DNA of 64,000 nucleotides from Coffea arabica (GCF_036785885.1 NC_092330.1:4064525-4128524); one strand, 5' to 3'. Counted from the first letter of the stretch, positions 35,953 to 46,741 are shown. Translations and numbers: made by a program. Notes: generated by a model not told the origin, from the sequence alone.

Positions 35953-37454
35953 TAACGCCCCTGATCAATATTGTCCCACAGTTAACCGTCTCATTGGGCC
36001 GTGGATTTTGTTCCTGGAGGTGGGGTTATCACAGTTGGTATCAGAGTCGACTCCCGACCCCGCTGTGCCAGCGAGGACGCTGGTAGGGATGGCAATGGGG
36101 ACGGGTGCCCGCGGGGGTGTCTCGGGGCGGGGGTTGGGGCGGGGGGGAATTTTTTCCCCCCGCTTAGAAACGGGGCGGGGGAGTATACCCCCGCCCCATC
36201 CCCTGCCCCGCCACCCGCAAAAAAAAAAAATATATATAAATATATATATAATATGTAAGTTAATTAGTTATAAACTTATGATAATGATATTATTAGTTAT
36301 ATGTATTATATAATGTATATTAGTTTATGTAATATAATTGATATTATCAATTATATGAATAATTATACATGTCTACTAATAGAATTTATTAATTAGTTAT
36401 ACTAAATTTACTAATACATTTATACTAAATTTCTAATTACACTTAATAGAATAACATTTTTTTTTCAAAAAAAAGCACAAACACAATAATGAATTAGTGA
36501 TTGCATTTGTACTAAAAGTGAAAACATGACTATTTTAGTTATATTTATTTCATCATATTGGATTGTATTCAAATAACTTCTGTTTGATTGTTTTTATGAG
36601 ATTCAATTGTAAAATTACAATGAATAATAATTTGGTGATGTGTTGATAATTTAGTACTTGATTATTTATTAAAATTTAATAATAATAAAATTATATAATA
36701 AAATTTTATTAACCCCGCGGGTGCCGGGGAAGCGGGGCGGGGGCGGGGCGGGGCGGGGCGGGAGGAGCGGGAGGGGGGGACGGGGCCGGGGATGGGGGGA
36801 ACTAATAGGCAACGGGGCGGGGGGCGGGGGACCCTTCCCCCGCCCCCCGCCCCAACCCCGCCCCGTTGCCATCCCTAGACGCTGGGTCCCCTAAGGAGGG
36901 TGGATTGTAACGATTCCACATCGACTAGAGAGGAAGTCGATTGTAACGATCCCACATCGGCTAGGGAGGAAATCCTGGGGCTGGTTTAATAGCCTGTAGT
37001 GGTCTCTCCCACCTGACCGAGGCCTTTTGGAGGGGTGCTGGGCCTCTTGACCTGCGGATTTGGGCTTTTCACTTGTTGTGGGCTATAACCCCACTTCCAG
37101 GAACAAAATTCACGTCCCAATGGGGCGGTTAACTATGGGACAGTATTGGTCAGGGGCGTTAGAGTTGGTATCAGAGCCGACTCCCGACCCCGGTGTGCCG
37201 GCGAGGACGCTGGGTCCCCTAGGAGGGGTGGATTGTAACGATCCCACATCGGCTAGGGAGGAAGTCCTGGGGCTGATTTAATAGCCTGTAGTGGTCTCTC
37301 CCACCTAACCGATGCCTTTTGGAGGGGTGCTGGGCCTCTTGACCTGCGGGCTTGGGCTCTTCACTTGTTGTGGCCTATAACCCCACCTCTAGGAACAAAA
37401 CCCACGGCCCAATGGGGCGGTGAACTGTGGGACAATATTGGTCAGGGGCGGTTA
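35953..37454 (+). mobile_element. TRIM retroelement cluster with a 69-bp internal region
   Basis: LTR-like units start TGTAACGATCCCACATCGG (36942 and 37234) and run through GGTCTCTCCCACCTGACC and GGGCTATAACCCCAC. Each internal region begins with TTGGTATCAGAGCC (36035 and 37165), a good match to the initiator-Met tRNA primer site, and ends in a short purine tract before the next TGTAACG. Between 37165 and 37233 the whole internal region is only 69 bp, so this is a terminal-repeat retrotransposon in miniature with no protein. The first unit is odd: the last 80 bp of its LTR (35953-36033) are inverted relative to the others. An hAT (36084-36877) has inserted in its first internal region. Copies in the other tandem blocks are at 41250-41622 (one LTR) and 47484-48176 (two). 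Confidence 0.78.
36084..36877. mobile_element. GC-rich-ended hAT-like element, 794 bp, youngest in the stack
   Basis: The ends are TAGGGATGGCAATGGGG and its inverted partner, with a perfect 8-bp TSD GACGCTGG (36076-36083 and 36878-36885). GC-rich arms (runs of GGGGCGGGG) surround an AT-rich core. No coding capacity; ORFs read through the arms are low-complexity. It is present only in the first tandem block and absent at the same site in the other two, so it inserted after the duplication or was never copied. Confidence 0.92.
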
Positions 37455-38149
37455 ACTGCTCCATTATTGTTTAGAAAATCCTTAGTCTTTCTTTATTGTA
37501 ACGTTCAAGGCTGCTAGCCAATCCTCCAATAAGGAAATGTGCGCGTGTACATGACCGTGGTAAACATGAGTTTAGAAGGACACCAGTTTTCCTTCTCTTA
37601 GAAGTAATTTTTTACGCGGTCAATGTTCACAAATTTTCTGAAAATCCTCGCTAATATTTATGATTGCTAGTGATTGTGACCCCAAACGCTTTGGTCTCTT
37701 GGATTCGCCATTTTTGTCCAGCTATTGATAATTGGACTGGAATTTTCTACCAAAATTGGGAGTTGCATTTTTTTTCTTGGGGTAAATGAAAATTGCATGT
37801 GTTAACACCCAGCTATTGCCTTCTTCTTGCTTTTGTTATCTGTAAAAAAATAAAACGTATTGTTGCTGGGAGAAAAATGGGGCATAAAAGAACATGCAGT
37901 TGGACGGTATTGTTTGCCGGGTAGGCCCGACCCGGATCCGGGATCCGTCGGGTGCGGGTCTGATTGAAAGATAGGAGACCCGTCGGGTATTGGGGCCGAA
38001 TCCGGAACTTATGCAGTATAACGGGTCTGGGTCCGGAATTATTAATTCCAGCCCGTTGACAGGCCTAGATTCGAGTCAACAGATTTTCTGTTATATCCGA
38101 GTCTTAACTCGACCCGCCAGCCCAATTTGGACCCGATTGTCATTTTACA

Positions 38150-38280
38150 TAGGGCCCTATGAAGAATAGCGAATTAGATAGAAAAGCCAACATTTTTTTT
38201 CTTTCCTCCTATAAAACACTCCATTGTTGTTTCGCAAATTCTCTCACTTATTTAGCCTATTTTAGACTCCACAGGAGATA
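38150..38280 (+). promoter_or_regulatory. RH35 core promoter, copy 1
   Basis: The sequence between the end of unit B and the start codon includes a TATA box (TATAAAAC) at 38210, 71 bp before the ATG. The same 71-bp spacing is kept in copies 2 (42375) and 3 (48931). Everything upstream of about -130 is transposon sequence in all copies. Confidence 0.65.
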
Positions 38281-38508
38281 ATGATGGTAGAGGAAGATGA
38301 TGATTATGTTGAGTACATCCCAGTTGCAAAGAGGAGGGCATTAGAAGCCCAGAAAATATTGCAACAGAAAGGTAAATCTTCTACCCTGGAAGCAGAGGAA
38401 GCTGAAAAATTAAATCTTGTAGAAGCAAAGCCTAGTTTGCTAGTAAAGGCCTCACAGTTGAAAAAAGAACAACTTGAAATTAGCCCTACAGAACAAATGG
38501 TACAGTAG
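38281..38508 (+). pseudogene. RH35: RH35 exon 1, copy 1, truncated and fused to LINE
   Basis: The first 75 codons of the helicase are present (DDDYVEYIPVAKRRALEAQK, then a Glu/Lys-rich segment ending ISPTEQMVQ). The reading frame then enters LINE sequence and stops at a TAG (38506-38508). Comparison with copy 3 shows a deletion of about 2.1 kb joining GGTACAG of the exon to TAGACCTC of the LINE. All helicase motifs are gone. Its promoter-proximal sequence is intact, so it might be transcribed, but the product would have no enzymatic core. Confidence 0.9.
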
Positions 38509-39546
38509 ACCTCTTGCCATACTCCCGGATTCACCTTCCTTCTTACCTTTTCCTTGGTTCCTTTCCTGCATTTTCTGGATTTCTGCTTCTCCTCCTAGGA
38601 AGTATTCATCCATTAGTTGCCCTTTAACCTACAGGTTGGAACTTGTCCTGCTCACAGTCTCAGTTCTAACATTCATCTTCTGTAATTCCTCTCCTAAACC
38701 TATTCCCTTTGCTCCTCCTCCCTCCTTGGGGATTAGCTCTCCATTTTTAAAACCCCAGACAGCTTTATCCTTTGTATATCTGTTGTCTGACTGGTCTTTC
38801 TGTGGCGATCCCTTTCCCCTGCTTGCTCTCATCCACGGTCCATACTGGTTGTCTACCTTATTCTTTCCCACTCCCACCTCCACTTCGCGGCTCCTTTCAC
38901 TGTGCCCCACTATCCCACATTTATAGCAAAAATCAGGGCACCTTTCATACCTGAAAGATAACCATTTAATAGTTCCATTTTCTTGGATCGTAGTTCCTCT
39001 CATCAAAGGCTTGGAGATGTCTGCTTCCACTGGGATTTTTAGGTGCCTTCCTTCCTTGCTTCCAGTTTGGGGAACTATCACTTCTCTTACTTCTTTGAAG
39101 ACCTTCCCTATCTTTCGACCCACATCTTTTGATATCCAGTGCACAGGTAAATTCCAAACTTGGATCCATAGTGGTGCAGTTCTAAAAGCCCTGTCATCTT
39201 CCTCTATCCCTTCAGTCCATTTGTTTATCACCAGGATTTGATTATCCAAAATCCAAGGCCCGCCCCCTAAGATCCTTTCCCGTTCATTTTCAGATGGTAA
39301 GAAAAATTGAAAATGGTTGAGACCAAGTTCAACAATCTTCAGTTCCTTTGGGTACCCCCAAGCAGTGTTAACAAAATTTTTTACTCCCACAAAATTAGCC
39401 ACTTTTTCCCCAACTATTTTCCCTTCCAAGCTTGCCTGACATTCTCTTATTGCAGTATTCACATCTCCAAGATCCAAAGCTGCTCCACCTAACTCCTCCT
39501 CAGACAGGGCAAACTTTCTTAATATGTCTGACAGCTCTTCCACCAT
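38506..39546 (-). pseudogene. LINE ORF1 (gag-like), copy 1, truncated
   Basis: On the minus strand, a DUF4283-type N-terminal domain (RKFALSEEELGGAALDLGDV, GGGPWILDNQILVINKW) is followed by a CCHC zinc knuckle CYKCGIVGHSERSRE, in which the last Cys has become Arg. It runs for 305 codons from 39546 and is cut off on the low-coordinate side by the same deletion that truncated RH35 exon 1. ORF2 is absent. Confidence 0.85.
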
Positions 39547-40081
39547 CGCATTCAGAGGAAATACTTAAGGATTGTCACACTGATATCCTAACTAAACTAA
39601 ACAGCAACCCAAAGCTTAACAGAGAAGAAAAGGAAAAGAAAGAAAAATTCCCAAAGAAGCTGCTTGTAGGAAGCTAAAAACTAATATACCTGAATTAATG
39701 CACTTTCTTAGTCTGCAAGGAACTGTAGTAAATTGGATTTAAAGGTACCTGTCTCATGCATTAACTGGTGGCCTGGATACTCAACTAGGTGGAAGTGATC
39801 CACCTCTTTGTTCCACTACTAGGAGTGAACTTGTCTGCATTTCTTCTCGTAACTTTTGGTGTTCCTTACTTTAATGCGTATTTATTTCTGGTTTAGCTAT
39901 GATGCCTCCTTTTCGCTTGCCTGAATTGGTTTTAACTTTCAGTGAGAAAACAAAGGTTTAATATCTCTAAGAATCCCTCCTTGTTAGCAGATTAGATACT
40001 TTTCCTAGCAAATGCCTAGTTCAAACACAAATTTTTGGAGCCAATCTCTAGATTTTTGAAAGATTGAACTCTCATATAGGA
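39547..40081 (+). other. Intron-like and LINE 5' flank, copy 1
   Basis: Sequence shared by all three blocks between the LINE ORF1 start and the block end. No gene recognised; the LINE 5' end was not located. Confidence 0.5.
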
Positions 40082-40491
40082 CCATATAGGACCCGAACCC
40101 CTTTTAATTATTTAATAATTAAAAAATATAAACTTATCCATCTTTATTACTTTCATTCCTAAATTTTTCCAACCCCACCGCCGCACATCCCTTTTTCCCC
40201 TCACCCTCTTTTCGTTTTTCCTCTGCCTCCAGCCTCCCGCCTTCGCCAGTGACCAGTCCGCCGTGAAACACTGAAACTGGGGACGCTCTCAGCTCTCTGA
40301 CTCTCTCTATCTCCAGTTCCAAAGAAGCCCAGCTCTTCCAGTCTCACTCTTTTCTCTTTTGCTCTCTCCATATCTGATGCCGGTGAGCTCTCTCCATCTC
40401 TGATGGCTGACGGTTGCAGCTCCAAAGAAGCCCAACTCTTCCAGCTCTTCCAGGCTTCTAGCAGCCCAGCTTTCTTTCTCACAATCACAGG

Positions 40492-42445
40492 TATTTTTTT
40501 TTATTTTTCATTACCTGTGATTGTCTCAATAAATTAATTAGATTAATATAATACTTAACATGAAATGTAACTCAGAGTCTGCTGCTGTTAGTTTAAGGTA
40601 ATTGAAATCAATTTGAAACTATCATCGTTGCTGCTGGAGTTCCTCAACTTTAATAGAAATTTTGAGGGCAGGAGATATCTACGTACTTAAAATCCGTGGA
40701 CGGGTCAGTGACAAATTGCTAGGAGGGAAATTGAAAAGGGGAAATATTCATCTGCTGTATGTCCCTGCGTATTGGGAAACCCAGACATAATGCTAGATGT
40801 GTATAGATGTTTGTCTCTGCTGTATAAGGAGGAACCATAGCGTTTCTTTTTCTTTTTCTTTTTTTTTTGGGCCCAAGAACGATCCCGTTTGAGTTATCAT
40901 TTTTCAAGGCTCTCTACAACCTGTTATTTACTTTATTCAATGTGTTTTTTTTTTTTAAATTTTTTGGGGGGTTTCCCAAAGTGTTTCTTCTGAGATTGAT
41001 ATAGGAGAAGGTGTTCCCAAGGATGCTCCATTATTGTTTAGAAAATCCTTAATCTTTCTTTATTGTAACGTTCGAGACTGCTAGCCTATTCTCCAATAAG
41101 GAAATGTGCGCGTGTACATGACTATGGTAAACATGGGTTTGGAAGGACACCAGTTTTTCTTCTCTTAGAAGTAATTTTATACGCGGTCAATGTTCACAAA
41201 TTTCCTGAAAATCTTCGCGAATATTTATGATTGCTAGTGATTGTGACTCTAACGCCCCTAACCAATATTGTCCCACAGTTAACCGCCCCATTGGGCAGTG
41301 GTTTTGTTCCTGGAGGTGGGATTATCACAGTTGGTATCAAAGCCGACTCCCGACCCTGGTGTGCCAGCGAGGATGCTGGGTCCCCTAAGGGCGGGTGGAT
41401 TGTAACGATCCCACATCGGCTAGGGAGGAAGTCCTGGGGCTGATTTAATAGCCTGTAGTGGTCTCTCCCACCTGACCGAGGCCTTTTGGAGGGGTGCTGG
41501 GTCTCTTGACCTGCGGGTTTGGGCTCTTCACTTGTTGTGGGCTATAACCCCACCTCCAAGAACAAAACCCACGATCCAATGGGACGGTTAACTGTGAAAC
41601 AATATTGGTCAGGGGCGGTTAACTGCTCCATTATTGTTTAGAAAATCCTTAGTCTTTCTTTATTGTAACGTTCGAGGCTGCTAGCCTATCCTCCAATAAG
41701 GAAATGTGCGCGTGTACATGACTGTGGTAAACATGGGTTTGGAAGGACACCAATTTTTCTTCTCTTAGAAGTAATTTTATACGAGGTCAATGTTCACAAA
41801 TTTTCTGAAAATCTTCGCGAATATTTATGATTGGTAGTGATTGTCACCCCAAACGCTTTGGTCTCTTGGATTCGCCATTTTTGTCCAGCTATTGATAGTT
41901 GGAGTAGAATTTTCTACCAAAATTCGGAGTTGCATTTTTTTTCTTGGGGTAAATGAAAATTGTATGTGTTACCACCCAGCTATTGCCATCTTCTTGCTTT
42001 TGTTATCTGTAAAAAAAAAAGTATTATTCCTGGGAGAAAAATGGGGCATAAAAGAACATGCAGTTGGACGGTATTGTTTGCCGGGTAGTCCCGACTCGGA
42101 TCCGGGACCCGTCGGGTGCGGGTCTGATAGAAAGATAGGAGACCCGTCGGGTATTCGAGCCGAATCCGGAACTTATGCAGTATAACGGGTCTGGGTCCGG
42201 AATTATTAATTCCAACCCGTTGACAGGCCTAGATTCGAGTCAACAGATTTTATGTTATATCCGAGTTTTAACTCGACCCACCAGCCCAATTTGGACCCGA
42301 TTGCCATTTTACATAGAGCCCTATGAAGAATAGCGAATTAGATAGAAAAGCCAATATTTTTTTTTCTTTCCTCCTATAAAACACTCCATTGTTGTTTCGC
42401 AAATTCTCTCACTTATTTAGCCTATTTTAGACTCCACAGGAGAGA
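40492..42445 (+). other. hAT/TRIM remnants and RH35 promoter, copy 2
   Basis: Pyrimidine leader to about 40490, then 220-bp repeats around a TRIM (41250-41622, one primer site and one LTR), the hAT right end at 42231, unit B end at 42313 with TAGAG flank, and the RH35 TATA box at 42375. No intact gene. Confidence 0.7.
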
Positions 42446-43365
42446 ATGATGGCAGAGAAAGATGATGATTATGTTGAGTACATCCCAGTTGCAAAGAGGA
42501 GGGCATTAGAAGCCCAGAAAATATTGCAACGGAAAGGTAAATCTTCTACCCTGGAAGCAGAGGAAGCTGAAAAATTGAAGCATGTAAAAGCAAAGCCGAG
42601 TTTGCAAGTAAAGGCCTCACAGTTGAAAAAAGAACAACTTGAAATTAGCCCTACTGAACAAATGGTACAACAGGAGAAAGAGATGATTGAGCATCTTTCT
42701 GATCGCAAAACTTTGATGTCTGTTCGGGAGTTGGCTAAAGGGATTACTTACACAGAACCATTGTTTACGGGGTGGAAACCGCCGTTGAATATAAGGAGAC
42801 TGTCTAAGAAAGTGTATGATGCAATAAGGAAGCAGTGACATATTATTGTGGATGGTGAAGATATTCCTCCACCAATTAAGAATTTTAAGAATTTGAGATT
42901 TCCTGACCCGATTTTGAAGAAGCTGAAAGCGAAGGGGATTGTGCAACCTACCCCTATTCAGGTTCAAGGTCTTCGTGTTATATTAGCAGGAAGGGATACG
43001 ATAGGCATAGCATTTACGGGTTCTGGTAAGACACTGGTGTTTGTTTTGCCACTGATCATGGTGGCACTTCAAGAAGAAATAATGATGCCAATTGCCCCTG
43101 GAGAAGGGCCATTTGGTTTAATTGTCTGTCCATCACGAGAACTTGCAAGACAAACTTATGAAGTTGTGGAGCAGTTTCTTGTACCCATGAGGGAGTACGG
43201 TTATCCAGAGTTAAGGCCATTGCTTTGCATTGGTGGAGTTGACATGAAGTCTCAGTTGGAGGTTGTGAAAAAAGGAGTTCACATTGTGGTTGCTACGCCA
43301 GGAAGACTCAAAGATATGCTTGCAAAGAAGAAAATGAATCTTGACAGTTGCAGGTAACTTTGTTC
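42446..43365 (+). pseudogene. RH35: RH35 exon 1, copy 2, nonsense mutation
   Basis: Exon 1 is full length from the paired ATG at 42446 to the AG|GT donor near 43366. A TGA at 42836-42838 replaces the Trp found in copy 3 (IRKQW). After the stop the frame continues with the Q-motif region (PTPIQVQG), Walker A (AFTGSGKT), PSRELA and ATPGR, all readable. At least eleven of the first 130 residues differ from copy 3, many at positions usually conserved, which suggests no purifying selection. There is no exon 2 in this block; transcripts would run into the LINE fragment and then block 3. Confidence 0.92.
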
Positions 43366-43749
43366 TCCTTGGACTTAACAAGTTGTATGTTGTGCTTGGT
43401 ATTTTTTGCTCTCTCTGTTTGCCTTGTGAATCACATATTATGAAGCCATTTCCTTTCTAAGTACCAAGCTAATATTATCTGTATTTTTTGTGTTATATTT
43501 GGCACCAAATATAATTGGTGTCTGTTCTTAGTCCTTGTGATGATGACTGGTTCTGTGAGAAGCATATGCTCTTTAATGTCAGCTATTAGTTTTTGATTTG
43601 CATGATACTTTGCCATGTTAGAGGTCAATCTTAAGTGTTGAGAGGATTTGTGATCTCTGTGTTCTATTGGAAAATAGAAGAGCATAATTTCTTTTCAGAT
43701 ATTGTTATGTATGAATGCATGCTTTGGTTAAATGTAGAATGTGTAGACA
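43366..43749 (+). other. RH35 intron 1 sequence, copy 2
   Basis: Starts with a normal GTAACTTTG donor and is T-rich. No other feature. Confidence 0.6.
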
Positions 43750-43759
43750 TCAATTGGAC

Positions 43760-45787
43760 ATACAACCATTAGGACTTTTTAGACTTTCTTGTACATTCCT
43801 TTCTGATTCTCCCACCCCACTTCTCATCATTTGAAATGATATCATTGAAATCCCCTGCAACGATCCACTTGTCTCCCTACAATTTGATTCTTTCCTTAAT
43901 AACTTTCCATTGTTCCTTTCCAATAAGAGCATCACAGCTAGCGTACAAGCCAATAAACCACCAGTCTTGTTGTGACTCCTGGTCATTCAGATGAGCTTCT
44001 AAGGTGAAAGCTGATTGGAGTACCCGTACCATTTTAATTTCCCTTCTCCACATCAAAGCCATACCACCTGATCTGTTCATAGCTTCCACTACTATACTCT
44101 CCTCAAAACTAAGTTTCCTCCTAACATTCTCCATAAACCTTGATTTGTTCTTAGTCTCTCTAAAAAAAATCATATTAGGGGAGAGGAGGTTATTAGCCTC
44201 CTTCAGCTGGGGAATTGTCAAGGGGCTCCCTGCACCTTGGCAATTCCACACCAGCACTCTCATATTCCTTGGGGAGGCCAGGATAGGCTGGTCTCCACTC
44301 CCTCAGCTATGATCTCTTCACCTCCTATTCCTCACTCTGCTTATTCCTCTTTAAATTCTGCTCAGTCATCTCAATATCTTCCATATCCATCTCTATCTGG
44401 CTACTCTTTCTCTTTCCTTGAGTTTCCAACATCACATTATTTCCATTCAGCTCTCTCAAAGGTCGTCTGGCTCTAACTTGTGGTTTATACTGCCTCTTTC
44501 CTCCCTTGACCTGTTTGATGTTTGGTTCCTGCTTCTGTTCTCCGGTATCCATTTTTATTTGTACTGTTTCTTCTTTATCCTCTATCTCCTTATTCTCCTT
44601 TACCTTCACTAGTTCCCCTTGGCTCTCATCCCCTTGTTGCTTAAGGTTATCCTGAACTGTTACCTCCCCTCTACATTGCTTTTTACTCTCCATCAGTTCC
44701 TTTTCAACCCCTTGAACACGCATGATCCTTCCATTTCCTCCTGGAATTTTTAGTTCTAGTAGACCTCTTGCGATACTCCCGGATTCACCTTCCCTCTTAC
44801 CTTTTCCTTGGTTCCTTTCCTGCATTTTCTGGATTTCTGCTTCTCCTCCTAGGAAGTATTCATCCATTAGTTGTCCTTTAACCTCCAAGTTGGAACTTGT
44901 CTTGCTCACAATCTCAGTTCTAACATTCATCTTCTGTAATTCCTCTCCTAAACCTATTCCCTTTGCACCTCCTCCCTCCTTGGGGATTAGCTCTCAATTT
45001 TTAAAACCCCAGACAACTTTACCCTTTGTATATCTGTTGTCTGACTGGTCTTTCTGTGGCGATCCCTTTCCCCAGCTTGCTCTCATCCACGGTCCATACT
45101 GGTTGTCTACCTTATCCTTTCCCACTCCCACCTCCACTTTACAGCTCCTTTCACTGTGCCCCACTATCCCACATTAATAGCAAAAATCAGGGCACCTTTC
45201 ATACCTGAAAGATAACCATTTAATTGGACCGTAGTTCCTCTCATCAAAGGCTTGGAGATGTCTGCTTCCACTGGGATTTTTTGGTGCCTTCCTTCCTTGC
45301 TTCCAGTTTGGGGAACTATCACTTCTCTTACTTCTTTGAAGACCTTCCCTATCTTCCGACCCACATCTTTTGATATCCAGTGCACAGGTAATTTCCAAAC
45401 TTGGATCCATAGTGGTGCAGTTCTAAAAGCCCTGTCATCTTCCTCTATCCCTTCAGTCCATTTGTTTATCACCAGGATTTGATTATCCAAAATCCAAGGC
45501 CCTCCCCCTAAGATCCTTTCTCGCTCATTTTCAGATGGTAAGAAAAATTGAAAAAGGTTGGGACCAAGTTCAACAATCTTCAGTTCCTTTGGGTACCCCC
45601 AAGCAGTGTTAACAAAAATTTTTACTCGCACAAAATTAGCCACTTTTTCCCCAACTATTTTCCCTTCCAAGCTTGCCTGACATTCTCTTATTGCAGTATT
45701 CACATCTCCAAGATCCATAGCTGCTCCACCTAACTCCTCCTCAGACAGGGCAAACTTCCTTAATATGTTTGACAGCTCTTCTGCCAT
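43760..45787 (-). pseudogene. LINE fragment, ORF1 and start of ORF2, copy 2, broken
   Basis: On the minus strand ORF1 runs from 45787 to about 44325 with the same DUF4283-type domain and zinc-knuckle region as copy 3. It is broken by a 10-bp deletion (near 45222) that shifts the frame and by a TAA in the zinc knuckle near 45176. ORF2 starts at 44263 with an AP-endonuclease-like domain (MRVLVWNCQGAG, FFRETKNKS) and has a TAG in place of a Trp codon near 43877. ORF2 is cut after about 150 codons with no reverse transcriptase. Confidence 0.88.
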
Positions 45788-46322
45788 CGCATTCAGAGGA
45801 AATACTTATGGATTGTCACACTGATATCCTAACTAAACTAAACAGCAACCCAAAGCTTAACAGAGAAGAAAAGGAAAAGAAAGAAAAATTCCCAAAGAAG
45901 CTGCTTGTAGGAAGCTAAAAACTAATATACCTGAATTAATGAACCTTTTTAGTCTGCAAGGAACTGTAGTAAATTGGATTTAAAGGTACCTGTCTCATGC
46001 ATTAACTGGTGGCCTGGATACTCAGCTAGGTGGAAGTGATCCACCTCTTTGTTCCACTACCAGGAGCTAACTTGTCTGCGTTTCTTCTCGTAACTTTTGG
46101 TGCTCCTTACTTTAATGCGTATTTATTTCTGGTTCAGCTATGATGCCTCCTTTTCGCTTGTCTGAATTGGTTTTAACTTTCAGTGAGAAAACAAAGGTTT
46201 AATATCTCTAAGAATCCCTCCTTGTTAGCAGATTAGATACTTTTCCTAGCAAATGCCTGGTTCAAGCACAAATTTTTGGAGCCAATCTCTAGATTTTTGA
46301 AAGTTTGAACTCTCATATAGGA
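45788..46322 (+). other. Intron-like and LINE 5' flank, copy 2
   Basis: Same as the corresponding region of copy 1; no gene recognised. Confidence 0.5.
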
Positions 46323-46741
46323 CCATATAGGACCCGAACCCGTTTTAATTATTTAATAATTAAAAAATATATACTTATCTATCTTTACTACTTTCATTCC
46401 CAAATTTTTCCAATCCCACCGCCGCACATCCCTTTTTCCCCTCACCCTCTTTTCTCTTTTGCTCTGCCTCCAGCCTCCCGCCTTCGCCAGTGACCAGTCC
46501 GCCGTGAAACACTGAAACCGGCGACGCTCTCAGCTCTCTGACTCTCTCCATCTCCAGCTCCAAAGAAGGCCAGCTCTTCCAGTCTCACTCTCTTCTCTTT
46601 TGCTCTCTCCATATCTGATGCCGGCGAGCTCTCTCCATCTCTGATGCCTGACGGTTGCAGCTCCAAAGAAGCCCAACTCTTCCAGCTCTTCCAGGCTTCT
46701 AGCAGCCCAATTTTCTTTCTCACAATCACAGGTATTTTTTT

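Larger units (their letters stand above)
35731..37680 (+). repeat. 220-bp direct repeats flanking the TRIM cluster
   Basis: A sequence of about 220 bp starting GCTCCATTATTGTTTAGAAA and ending TGATTGCTAGTGATTGTGAC occurs on both sides of the TRIM cluster (about 35729-35950 and 37457-37680). The same pair brackets the TRIM in the two downstream copies. It is far too long to be a target-site duplication, so the cluster seems to have arrived with, or caused, a local duplication. Confidence 0.8.
34633..38067. mobile_element. Second hAT-like element, 3.4 kb, non-autonomous
   Basis: The left end is TAGGGCTGTCAACGG; the right end on the reverse strand is TAGGCCTGTCAACGG. The TSD is GGTTCGAG at 34625-34632 and GATTCGAG at 38068-38075 (7 of 8). 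Subterminal GGATCCGGGT-like words lie at both sides. A pyrimidine-rich leader (34840-35210) with a possible donor follows the left arm, but there is no transposase ORF. A TRIM cluster (35953-37454) lies inside. In the tandem copies the first 158 bp are missing, because the duplicated block begins at 34791; the right ends of those copies are at 42231 and 48787. Confidence 0.8.
34009..38142. mobile_element. Outer hAT-like element in unit B
   Basis: The left end is TAGGGATGGCAATTTTC at 34009; the right end reads GACCCGATTGTCAT, whose reverse strand gives ATGACAATCGGGTC, matching the left end except that the terminal CCCTA is missing. The left flank is GGTTTTAC and the right flank TTTTACA, so the last few bases of the element and part of the TSD were lost in a small deletion. 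The same deletion is present in all three tandem copies. Arms rich in CGGGT/ACCCG words (34030-34180, 34540-34630, 38080-38140) are typical of this hAT group. A second hAT (34633-38067) lies inside it. Confidence 0.55.
20456..38149. mobile_element. Unit B: LTR-like unit split by two insertion stacks
   Basis: The unit starts TGTCACACCCCGAACCC at 20456 and ends GGGTTTT...ACA at 38149. The flanks are TAGAA (20451-20455) and TAGGG (38150-38154; TAGAG in the two downstream copies), consistent with a 5-bp TSD with one or two changes. Its own sequence is 20456-22979, 33313-34008 and a few bases at 38143-38149, about 3.2 kb in all, close to unit A in length and end sequence. The rest is inserted: a LINE carrying a Harbinger element, and an hAT stack. 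No coding sequence of its own. Its right end lies about 130 bp upstream of the first RH35 start codon. Confidence 0.55.
34791..40081 (+). repeat. Tandem block copy 1 (RH35 promoter, exon 1, LINE), 5.3 kb
   Basis: The block begins CCATATAGGACCCGAACC within the second hAT and ends GAACTCTCATATAGG. It contains most of that hAT with the TRIM cluster, the RH35 core promoter, a truncated RH35 exon 1, LINE ORF1 remnants and intron sequence. Relative to copy 3 it lacks about 2.1 kb across the exon 1-LINE junction and has gained the 794-bp hAT. Confidence 0.9.
40082..46322 (+). repeat. Tandem block copy 2, 6.2 kb
   Basis: A direct copy starting CCATATAGGACCCG, joined to copy 1 at CTCATATAGGACCATATAGG. 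Order as in copy 3: hAT leader, 220-bp repeats with a single-LTR TRIM, RH35 promoter, full-length exon 1 with a stop, intron, LINE fragment. Confidence 0.92.

Noticed and set aside
36001..36872. Gly/Pro/Arg-rich ORFs on both strands
   Set aside because: They arise from GC-rich arms of the hAT-like element and have no family features.
37165..37177. tRNA-like sequence
   Set aside because: TTGGTATCAGAGCC is a short primer-binding site complementary to initiator tRNA, not a tRNA gene.
36942..37454. Cassandra-type TRIM with 5S rRNA promoter
   Set aside because: I saw no 5S rRNA A/C-box sequence in the LTR, so it is another TRIM family.
38474..38926. Plus-strand ORF of 150 aa (and its copies near 44722 and 51276)
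   Set aside because: Antisense shadow of the LINE ORF1 on the minus strand.
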